From JAYTUJ01 sp043744615 (GTDB lineage Bacteria; Patescibacteriota; Minisyncoccia; Phycocordibacterales; CAIRYW01), in the NCBI GenBank assembly GCA_043744615.1, contig JAYTUJ010000039.1, positions 1-5,768 of the forward strand: a stretch of DNA of 5,768 nt, read 5' to 3'. Below the pieces are notes generated by a model. It searched no databases. It was not told where the DNA came from and saw nothing but the letters and a program-made list of their open reading frames with translations. This document shows, piece by piece, positions 1 through 5,093 of the stretch (the stretch's first letter is position 1; each line of letters begins with the position of its first letter). The position numbers and the translations under genes were made by a program.

Positions 1-209
1 TCCGTCATTTTTGCACCTTCGATACGAGTCGAGGCGCCTGTTGATGTAATAATCACAAATGCCTTTAAGCGCCCTAATATTTGTGGACTAAGTCGAAGAC
101 TTCCCTGCCAAAGACCCTGAAATTGATCTATTTTTGCAATCTTAGCTAAAATACCCTGCGATAAGGGTATTCTTTTGTTTAGACGTGATATGTTATTTTT
201 GTCTTCCAT
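1..209 (-). CDS. Fic-family protein, N-terminal fragment (runs off the window)
   Basis: This is the first 69 codons of a gene that continues past base 1; the start is ATG at 209-207 and the frame is open to the edge. The peptide matches the N-terminal region typical of Fic-domain proteins: a helix around residues 27-40 (IDQFQGLWQGSLRL), then SPQILGRLK at 41-49, then TSTGASTRIEGAKMT at 55-69. The stretch STRIEG fits the (S/T)xxxE(G/N) inhibitory helix motif of class II Fic enzymes, whose glutamate (residue 64) blocks productive ATP binding. Fic domains usually transfer AMP from ATP to a target protein; the catalytic HPFxxGNGR loop would lie outside the window, so activity cannot be judged. No good Shine-Dalgarno site precedes the ATG. 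Arginine codons are mixed (CGT, AGA, CGA, CGC), unlike typA. Family assignment is from recognised sequence pattern and is fairly secure. Confidence 0.85.
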   Translation of the reverse strand, partial: MEDKNNISRLNKRIPLSQGILAKIAKIDQFQGLWQGSLRLSPQILGRLKAFVIITSTGASTRIEGAKMT

Positions 210-236
210 ATATAATAATTGGTTAAATATCAACTA

Positions 237-258
237 TACACGATTGTACACAATTATA
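237..258. promoter_or_regulatory. Possible operator and -10 site upstream of the Fic gene
   Basis: Two 10-bp direct repeats lie back to back (TACACGATTG at 237-246, TACACAATTA at 247-256; 8 of 10 identical), one helical turn apart. Within them is an inverted repeat ATTGT-AC-ACAAT at 243-254. On the minus strand a perfect TATAAT (258-253) overlaps this, but no convincing -35 box is found 16-18 bases further upstream. The position, 28-49 bases upstream of the Fic start codon, suits a regulator site. The role is inferred only. Confidence 0.3.
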
Positions 259-325
259 TCCGAATAAGCAAATAATCTTTTTTTTGATCTAATCTTTGAC
301 AGGTTGAGTGAGCCTTAATTTAGAT

Positions 326-354
326 TTGACTAAATGTATTTAGTGTTCTATAGT
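326..354 (+). promoter_or_regulatory. Sigma70-type promoter for the membrane-protein gene
   Basis: TTGACT at 326-331 and TATAGT at 349-354 are separated by exactly 17 bases, each matching the consensus at 5 of 6 positions. Transcription would start near 361, leaving a leader of roughly 100 bases before the ATG at 463. A second -35-like TTGACA at 296-301 lacks a good -10 at the right distance. The leader holds a weak inverted repeat, TAGCC at 386-390 and GGCTA at 408-412. Confidence 0.6.
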
Positions 355-462
355 AAAAAAGGAGATTATCTTGTAGAACGTGAGCTAGCCGAAACTAATT
401 AAACAAAGGCTAAATCAAAGCTAATTGCTGTGATTACATACAAGAAAAATCCATTTTGTTCT

Positions 463-867
463 ATGAAAAAACTACGGTTTGACCCTGTGGGGTCTGGTTT
501 GCTATGCAGTATCTGCGTATGGCCCGTCTTCGCGACTATGGGCATTGCGCTCCCGATAATTAGTCTCCTTCTGGCTGTTGTATCAGGTATTATTTTCTAT
601 GTGAAACCTGGTGACACTCTCGAGGATTTCGCGGAATTCTTTACCCCCGGAAACGTAATCTCAGCCCTAGTGTTCCTCGTAGGATGCAGTCTGTTCCCTC
701 CCACAAACATTGCTTGTTGGGGACTTGTAGGACTAAGCTACTTCTATTGGCCGCTTCTCACTCTCGGCAGCTTTGGGACCGGTCTCATCCTATATGGTGC
801 AATAAGGGTGATTAAGCATGTCATCATATTTGCGAAAAAAAGTCGTAATAATCTTGCTATGGTCTAA
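463..867 (+). CDS. Unrecognised small multi-pass membrane protein
   Basis: I do not recognise this family. The start is placed at ATG 463 (MKKLRFDP, 134 residues); an in-frame GTG at 430 would add 11 residues, and neither has a clear Shine-Dalgarno site. Counting from ATG 463, the protein has long hydrophobic stretches at about residues 13-47 (enough for two helices), 65-102 (probably two, split by a PPTN turn) and 104-123, with a short acidic segment (PGDTLEDFAEFF) between. The C-terminus is basic (KKSRNN). This suggests about four to five membrane helices. The gene has its own promoter at 326-354 and terminator at 901-941, which supports an independent transcription unit. Base composition is unlike typA: in three hand-counted lines (481-660) GC is about 50%, against roughly 40% in typA, and its three arginine codons are CGG, AGG and CGT with no CGA. 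This is consistent with acquisition from elsewhere. Divergence from the Fic gene does not prove a functional link. Confidence 0.6.
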   Translation: MKKLRFDPVGSGLLCSICVWPVFATMGIALPIISLLLAVVSGIIFYVKPGDTLEDFAEFFTPGNVISALVFLVGCSLFPPTNIACWGLVGLSYFYWPLLTLGSFGTGLILYGAIRVIKHVIIFAKKSRNNLAMV

Positions 868-900
868 ACCCTTCAAGACCAAGACACTGCACCACCCTCA

Positions 901-941
901 AAAGACCCCTCTTAGCTTCCAGCTGAGCGGGGTTTTCTTTT
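901..941 (+). terminator. Intrinsic terminator after the membrane-protein gene
   Basis: ACCCC (905-909) pairs with GGGGT (929-933). After one mismatch (T910/C928), CTTAGCT (911-917) pairs with AGCTGAG (921-927) around a TCC loop, with one G-T pair. The stem runs into TTTTCTTTT (933-941). It begins 33 bases after the stop codon. A second small hairpin, GGTCT 861-865 with AGACC 876-880, overlaps the stop codon itself. Confidence 0.88.
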
Positions 942-949
942 ATTTATAA

Positions 950-978
950 TTGTCAAAATAACCACTTCATGCTATAAT
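950..978 (+). promoter_or_regulatory. Extended -10 promoter of typA
   Basis: TTGTCA at 950-955 and a perfect TATAAT at 973-978 are 17 bases apart, and TGC directly before the -10 box gives an extended -10 (TGn). Transcription would start at about 985, giving a leader of roughly 47 bases before the typA ATG. It lies just after the upstream terminator, so typA is transcribed separately. Confidence 0.8.
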
Positions 979-990
979 TGCCGCACTTAT

Positions 991-1018
991 TCGGCTTTTA
1001 GATGCCGATTTTATTTTT
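991..1018 (+). promoter_or_regulatory. Terminator-like hairpin in the typA leader
   Basis: TCGGC (991-995) and GCCGA (1004-1008) form a 5-bp stem with an 8-base loop, followed at once by a T-rich run (TTTTATTTTT, 1009-1018). It lies between the predicted transcription start and the typA start codon. It could be a weak attenuator or a 5'-end stabilising hairpin; the short stem makes efficient termination doubtful. Confidence 0.35.
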
Positions 1019-1031
1019 AACAAATTAGAGT

Positions 1032-2804
1032 ATGGAAATTAGAAACATTGCAATTATTGCCCACGTAGACCATGGTAAGACAACTCTTACTGATGCTTTG
1101 ATGCGACAAACAGGAATGGTAAAAGATGAGACTGCGAGTATGGACTCAAATACACTCGAAAAAGAACGAGGTATTACTATTTATGCAAAAAACACTTCCG
1201 TATACTATAAAGATACAAAAATAAACATTGTAGACACACCGGGTCACGCCGACTTCGGTTCTGAAGTAGAACGAGTTCTTCGTTCTATTGACTGTGTACT
1301 TCTTGTTGTTGATGCTCAAGAAGGCCCAATGCCACAAACTCGTTTCGTTCTTAAAAAATCTCTTGAACTTGGTCTTAAACCAATTGTAGTTATTAACAAA
1401 ATCGACAAACCAGCTGCAAACCCTTCTCGAGTACAAGACGAAGTATTTGATCTTTTCGTTGACCTCGGAGCAACAGATGAACAATTAGACTTTACAACTG
1501 TGTACGCAATCGGACGAGACGGAATTGCAAAACGAAACCTTGAAGACGATTCAAAAAATCTTGATCCTCTTTTGGATGTAGTTCTTGAAAAAGTTTCTGT
1601 TTCTTCAGGACACGACGATGAATTATTGTTAGCACAACCTTTCAACCTTGCATACGATAACTTTTTAGGCCGAATGGCGGTGTGCCGAATTTACGCAGGA
1701 AAAATTTCTTTCGGACAAAACCTTTTTATCCGAACACCTTCTGGCGAAACTCGAACAGGAAAAATCATAAAACTTTACACATTCGAAGGAGTAAGTAAAA
1801 AAGAAGTAACTGAAGCTGTTTCAGGAGACATCGTTATGGTTGCAGGACTTCCAGACGTATTCATCGGTGAAACTGTATGTCAAAATGCAGACCAACCAAC
1901 ACTAACTTCTATCTCAATTGACGAACCAACAATTTCTCTCGACTTCTTGGTTAACGATTCACCATTTGCAGGACGAGAAGGAAAATTCGTAACTAGTCGA
2001 CAAATTCGAGAACGACTTGAAAATGAACTTGAAGTAAACGTTGGTCTTAAAGTTGATTTTGATTCTGCTGAAAACTACAAAGTGTATGGACGAGGAGAAC
2101 TTCACATCGCGATTCTTTTGGAAAACATGCGACGAGAAGGATATGAATTACAAGTGTCACAACCACAAGTAATCATCAAAGAAGAGGCCGGTAAAAAAGT
2201 AGAACCGTTTGAAGAAGCTGTTGTAGAACTTCCAAATGAATTTTCTGGAATCATCATTGAAAAACTTGGAAAACGAAAAGGTATTATGACTTCAATGAAG
2301 CAAGAAGGAAATATTACTCGAATGATTTTTGAAGTTCCTACTCGAGGTCTTCTTGGATTCAGAAACATTTTCGTTATCGATACAAAAGGCGAAGGAATTC
2401 TTTCAAGCCGATTTGTTGGATTTAAAGAATACGCAGGCACAATTGAAAAACGAGAAGTTGGATCAATGGTTTCTATGGAAAATGGAAAAGTTCTTGCCTT
2501 CTCTTTGGACAACCTACAACAACGAGGAGTTTTGTATGTTGGACCAAGTGCCGAAGTATATGTTGGAATGGTTATTGGTAACGTTACCAAAGGAGACGAT
2601 CTTGACGTAAACCCAACCAAAGGAAAACAACTTACTAACATGCGAGCGTCTGGTTCTGACGATGCAATTTATCTTGTTCCCCCAATTGAAATTACAATTG
2701 AACGAGGTCTTGAATTGATGACAGAAGATGAATACCTAGAAATCACTCCAGTAAATATTCGAATTCGAAAGAAGGGATTGACGAAGAACGATCGCAAAAA
2801 GTAA
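1032..2804 (+). CDS. typA: Ribosome-associated translational GTPase TypA/BipA
   Basis: TypA/BipA is a cytoplasmic GTPase of the EF-G-like superfamily that binds the 70S ribosome and assists 50S assembly, especially under cold or other stress. The protein is 590 residues, close to the usual ~605. G motifs are intact: G1 AHVDHGKT (10-17), G2 ERGITI with T49, G3 DTPGH (68-72, catalytic H72) and G4 NKID (122-125). The G5 region reads VYAIGRDG (157-164), where many TypA proteins have YASA. Middle and C-terminal domains are present (KVYGRGELHIAILLENMRREG, then TRGLLGFRN), and the tail RIRKKGLTKNDRKK is the TypA hallmark that separates it from EF-G and LepA. The ATG at 1032 has only a weak AGAG upstream. 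By hand count about 27 of 32 arginines use CGA. The gene has its own promoter and ends 3 bases before structured element 1, which should terminate it. Confidence 0.98.
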   Translation: MEIRNIAIIAHVDHGKTTLTDALMRQTGMVKDETASMDSNTLEKERGITIYAKNTSVYYKDTKINIVDTPGHADFGSEVERVLRSIDCVLLVVDAQEGPMPQTRFVLKKSLELGLKPIVVINKIDKPAANPSRVQDEVFDLFVDLGATDEQLDFTTVYAIGRDGIAKRNLEDDSKNLDPLLDVVLEKVSVSSGHDDELLLAQPFNLAYDNFLGRMAVCRIYAGKISFGQNLFIRTPSGETRTGKIIKLYTFEGVSKKEVTEAVSGDIVMVAGLPDVFIGETVCQNADQPTLTSISIDEPTISLDFLVNDSPFAGREGKFVTSRQIRERLENELEVNVGLKVDFDSAENYKVYGRGELHIAILLENMRREGYELQVSQPQVIIKEEAGKKVEPFEEAVVELPNEFSGIIIEKLGKRKGIMTSMKQEGNITRMIFEVPTRGLLGFRNIFVIDTKGEGILSSRFVGFKEYAGTIEKREVGSMVSMENGKVLAFSLDNLQQRGVLYVGPSAEVYVGMVIGNVTKGDDLDVNPTKGKQLTNMRASGSDDAIYLVPPIEITIERGLELMTEDEYLEITPVNIRIRKKGLTKNDRKK

Positions 2805-2807
2805 GTA

Positions 2808-2910
2808 AAAAAATATCCTTTTCGAAAAGCCGCAATAAATTTCTGCTGAAATTTTTGCTTAGCGCTCGGGCCGACGCCCTCCGCGAAACTTTTCTTAAAG
2901 GATATTTTTT
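2808..2910 (+). repeat. Structured three-way-junction element, copy 1 (also likely typA terminator)
   Basis: Outer stem: 2808-2821 (AAAAAATATCCTTT) pairs with 2897-2910, then after a 2x2 internal loop GAAAAG (2824-2829) pairs with CTTTTC (2889-2894). Enclosed hairpin I: GCAA (2832-2835), bulged T2836, AAATTTC (2837-2843), loop TGCT, GAAATTT (2848-2854), TTGC (2855-2858). Linker TTAG, then hairpin II: CGC (2863-2865), TC, GGGC (2868-2871), loop CGAC, GCCC (2876-2879), TCC, GCG (2883-2885), then AAA. The element begins 3 bases after the typA stop, and its 3' arm ends in TTTTTT, so it can act as an intrinsic terminator. A second copy with the same fold lies at 3762-3873 on the other strand. No known RNA family was recognised. 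Confidence 0.85.
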
Positions 2911-2911
2911 A

Positions 2912-2917
2912 TATAAT
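2912..2917 (+). promoter_or_regulatory. Possible -10 box for the transglycosylase-like gene
   Basis: A perfect TATAAT lies 11 bases before the ATG at 2929, directly after element 1. Transcription would start near 2924, making the message almost leaderless, which agrees with the lack of a Shine-Dalgarno site. The -35 region would fall on CTTTTC inside element 1 and matches poorly, so this is tentative. Confidence 0.35.
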
Positions 2918-2928
2918 GAAACATAAGA

Positions 2929-3753
2929 ATGAAAAAAATTATTAAAATATTTCTATTTATTTTATTGCTCAGCATATTGGGTTTGATTGGGTTACAAACT
3001 GCGGTGCATTTTGGGCTGACAAATAAAAAAAGTAATGTTGACCCTAAAAGCCAAGAGCTTCAAGCAACAACTACAGCCGTATTTAATAATATGTTTTGGA
3101 AAGACTCCGAAGAATGGGCTCTATACAAGACGGCTGTTGTAAAAGATTCTCAAAAAATAAATACGGCTGCGCAAATAAGTGGTGTTAATCCCCGACTTAT
3201 TTTTTCTGTTGTTGCTGTTGAACAATTGCGATTGTTTTTTACTCAACGAGGATTGTTTAAAGATATTTTCAAAAAATTTAATGTTCTTGCTGTACAAAGC
3301 CAATTTTCTTGGGGAGTAGCCGGAGTAAAACAAGATACTGCAATACAAGTTGAACAAAATTTAAAAGCAACGACTTCCCCTTTTTATCTTGGTACATCGT
3401 CAGAACATTTGCTTGATTTTAAAAATAAAGATGGAAGCATCAACACAGTAAACGCAGACACATTACGCTTTAACCGACTTGTTGATGAAAAAGATAATTC
3501 GTATTCATACTTGTATGCAGGACTTATCTTGCGACAAATAACTTCACAATGGAACAAAGCAGGTTTTGATATTTCAAATAATCCAGGAGTTCTTGGAACT
3601 TTGTACAATATCGGATTTAAAAATTCAAAACCAAAGTCAGCACCAGACATTGGTGGTGCTGAAATTGATATCGGAGGAACAATATATACATTCGGTGGAC
3701 TCGTACACGACATCTATTATTCTGACGAACTCACAGAAGTTTTCCCAAAATAA
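2929..3753 (+). CDS. Membrane-anchored lytic transglycosylase-like protein
   Basis: The 274-residue protein starts with a basic end and one hydrophobic helix (KKIIK, then about residues 7-30), so it is either anchored facing outward or secreted. The rest resembles the lysozyme-like fold of lytic transglycosylases (GH23/SLT): AAQISGVNPRLIFSVVAVEQLR (80-101, quoted here only in outline) matches the pattern 'helix, ExS' with E98 as the candidate catalytic acid, although Q follows E rather than the usual S. WGVAGVKQDTA (128-138) matches the G-x-x-G-x-x-Q-x-x-x-TA segment, and NPGVLGTLYNIG (218-229) matches the late 'A-x-x-YN-x-G' segment. If correct it would cleave peptidoglycan glycan strands. 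The family is inferred from these spaced motifs, not from close similarity; a non-catalytic wall-binding role is possible. It follows typA on the same strand but is separated by element 1. It converges with the RRM gene through element 2. Confidence 0.75.
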   Translation: MKKIIKIFLFILLLSILGLIGLQTAVHFGLTNKKSNVDPKSQELQATTTAVFNNMFWKDSEEWALYKTAVVKDSQKINTAAQISGVNPRLIFSVVAVEQLRLFFTQRGLFKDIFKKFNVLAVQSQFSWGVAGVKQDTAIQVEQNLKATTSPFYLGTSSEHLLDFKNKDGSINTVNADTLRFNRLVDEKDNSYSYLYAGLILRQITSQWNKAGFDISNNPGVLGTLYNIGFKNSKPKSAPDIGGAEIDIGGTIYTFGGLVHDIYYSDELTEVFPK

Positions 3754-3761
3754 AAAGATTC

Positions 3762-3873
3762 AAAAAGAAAAACGTAGTTTTAAGAAAAGTTTCGCGGAGC
3801 CCGTCGGGGCGAGCGGAAGCCAAATTTTTAGTAAAAAATTATGGCGGCTTTTCTAAAACTACGTTTTCTTTTT
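3762..3873 (-). repeat. Structured three-way-junction element, copy 2 (bidirectional terminator)
   Basis: Read on the minus strand it begins immediately after the RRM stop codon (3876-3874). Outer stem: 3855-3867 pairs with 3769-3781 (AAAACGTAGTTTT on +), then CTTTTC 3848-3853 with GAAAAG 3784-3789; A/T runs extend the stem outward to about 3762 and 3873. Hairpin I uses 3842-3845 with 3819-3822 and 3834-3840 with 3823-3829, with a single bulge at 3841 and loop 3830-3833. Hairpin II uses 3813-3815 with 3793-3795 and GGGC 3807-3810 with GCCC 3799-3802 around loop 3803-3806. Linkers and loops match copy 1. T runs on both ends (3869-3875 on +, 3762-3766 read on -) suit termination of both converging genes. 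Confidence 0.85.
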
Positions 3874-4191
3874 TTAATAACTTCGTCGGAAATTATTTCC
3901 TCCGTTCATACCTCCTCCCATTCCGCCAGCACGTCGTGGTGGTCGGTCTGCAAGTGGTCGAGCTTCATTAACAACAAGCTTTCGTCCGTCTACTTCTTTT
4001 CCATTAAACATTTCAATAGCTTTTGTACCTTCTGTGTCATCGTTCATTTCAACGAATCCAAAGCCTCGGCTTTTGCCTGTCATTTTGTCAATTACGACCA
4101 TGGCAGATGCAACGGCACCAGCATCAGAAAATACTTGAGCTAAAGAATCATTTGTTGTTCCCCAAGATAGGTTACCTACGTAAAGTTTCAT
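3874..4191 (-). CDS. RRM-domain RNA-binding protein with glycine/arginine-rich tail
   Basis: The 105-residue protein is a single RNA recognition motif. RNP2 is LYVGNL (3-8) and RNP1 is RGFGFVEM (42-49); the RNA-stacking aromatics Y4, F44 and F46 are all present. The domain ends near residue 78, followed by a short tail rich in Gly, Arg and Asn (RAGGMGGGMNGGNN, 87-100, ending FRRSY). Such small bacterial RRM proteins resemble cyanobacterial Rbp cold-inducible proteins; binding of single-stranded RNA is expected, but targets are unknown. ATG 4191 is preceded by an AG-rich stretch (AAAGAAAGAG) about 8-10 bases upstream that may serve as a ribosome site. It lies 116 bases downstream of truB on the same strand, so it may be read through from truB or have its own promoter (none convincing seen). 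Its stop codon touches element 2. Confidence 0.95.
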   Translation of the reverse strand: MKLYVGNLSWGTTNDSLAQVFSDAGAVASAMVVIDKMTGKSRGFGFVEMNDDTEGTKAIEMFNGKEVDGRKLVVNEARPLADRPPRRAGGMGGGMNGGNNFRRSY

Positions 4192-4307
4192 TTTATTTAC
4201 TCTTTCTTTTTATCTATATCTATAAATATCGTCCGACCTTCCTCTGAGCCCTTTTCTAATTCTTTTTAGGAATTGAACGATAGATATCCCTGAGAAAACT
4301 AACGACA

Positions 4308-5093
4308 TTAAAAGTATATCATGGTGCGTTTTATATGAAAAGCAATGCAACCTCGGCCTATTATAAGGCCCAAATCGTGTGCCAATGTTCGCATATATGT
4401 TCCACTCGAACAAATAATTTGTGCTTTTATTGAAATTAATTGTGAAGAATTATTAGTATTTTTTTGTGATTGTTTTTGCCAAAGGTGGATAATTTCTTGC
4501 TGTCTAAAGTCTCCTAAAACTTTTTGTATATTTTTTATCGCATCTTCTGCTTTAATTTCAAAATTTATTAATTTTGGTTCTTCAATTATTTCAACTTTTT
4601 TAATTTCTATTTCATGTTCTGGTAATTGTAAAAAATCAATTTGTCCTTTTCCATTACTATCTTCTTTTCGAGAAATTTCATGCAACGCTACCCCATTAAT
4701 TGTTTTTGATGAATACGCCGGAAACTTTTGCATTTGCTTTCCAACACATGACAACAAAACTTTTTTACATTGATTATAGATTTCTTTTTGTTCTGATTCA
4801 GCAGAAAAATTATCAAAAGTTTTTATGTCGGTAATTTTTCCTAACGCATCGTAGGTATCAGTCTCAACTCCAAACAAAAATTCAACTTCATATTGCTTAT
4901 CAAGACCCAAAAACTTTTTTCGTGCGTCGGGTTTGTTTTCATCATCAACTAAAACCAAAAGAACACCCTCTGCCATCGGGTCAAGACGCCCTGCATAACT
5001 TAATACACTGTCTTTATACTCTGACTGTTCTACGCGCAATCTATCAAGAGCTTCTTTGGGTGTTTCACCGATTTGTTTGTTAAATAGAATCAT
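4308..5093 (-). CDS. truB: tRNA pseudouridine(55) synthase TruB, short form
   Basis: TruB isomerises U55 in the T-loop of tRNA to pseudouridine. The catalytic motif is AGRLDPMAEGVL (34-45), with D38 as the nucleophile. Y68 in KQYEVEFLFGVETDTYDALG (66-85) matches the conserved active-site tyrosine, and SSGTYMRTLAHDLG (229-242) is the late conserved GTYxRxLxxDxG motif with R235. The segment FPAYSSKTINGVALHEISR (124-142) matches the PPxxSAxKxxG region. At 261 residues it is shorter than the ~314 of E. coli, and the sequence ends just after the catalytic core (IKRTMIYF), so the C-terminal PUA domain is missing. Where E. coli has GHTGALDP, this protein has SYAGRLDP, so the His thought to help flip U55 is replaced by Tyr. 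ATG 5093 overlaps the TGA of the upstream gene (ATGA), which implies translational coupling. No good terminator is visible after the stop. Confidence 0.95.
   Translation of the reverse strand: MILFNKQIGETPKEALDRLRVEQSEYKDSVLSYAGRLDPMAEGVLLVLVDDENKPDARKKFLGLDKQYEVEFLFGVETDTYDALGKITDIKTFDNFSAESEQKEIYNQCKKVLLSCVGKQMQKFPAYSSKTINGVALHEISRKEDSNGKGQIDFLQLPEHEIEIKKVEIIEEPKLINFEIKAEDAIKNIQKVLGDFRQQEIIHLWQKQSQKNTNNSSQLISIKAQIICSSGTYMRTLAHDLGLIIGRGCIAFHIKRTMIYF

Noticed and set aside
360..376. AGGAG followed by TTG-TAG, looking like a ribosome site with a start-stop pair
   Set aside because: The predicted transcription start (about 361) falls inside the site, and no ORF of useful length follows; most likely chance.
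2102..2641. Long open frames on the minus strand within typA
   Set aside because: They are antisense shadows produced by the codon bias of typA (CGA/TCG rich) and have no recognisable domain or start signals.
2824..2894. Element core containing GCGAAAC, suggestive of a hammerhead ribozyme
   Set aside because: The required CUGAUGA strand is absent in both copies and the stem order does not match, so self-cleavage is not supported.
2808..3873. CRISPR array or transposase-bearing insertion sequence
   Set aside because: Only two copies exist, about 0.9 kb apart and inverted, with ordinary genes between them and no transposase, spacers or target duplications seen.
3841..4143. Plus-strand open frame across the RRM gene starting inside element 2
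   Set aside because: It is antisense to a clearly recognised RRM protein and its translation has no recognisable domain.
4192..4307. AATTC/GAATT inverted repeat between truB and the RRM gene as a terminator
   Set aside because: The stem is only 5 bp of AT-rich sequence with no T run on the minus strand; tandem TATAGA boxes nearby also lack a -35, so neither a terminator nor a promoter can be supported.
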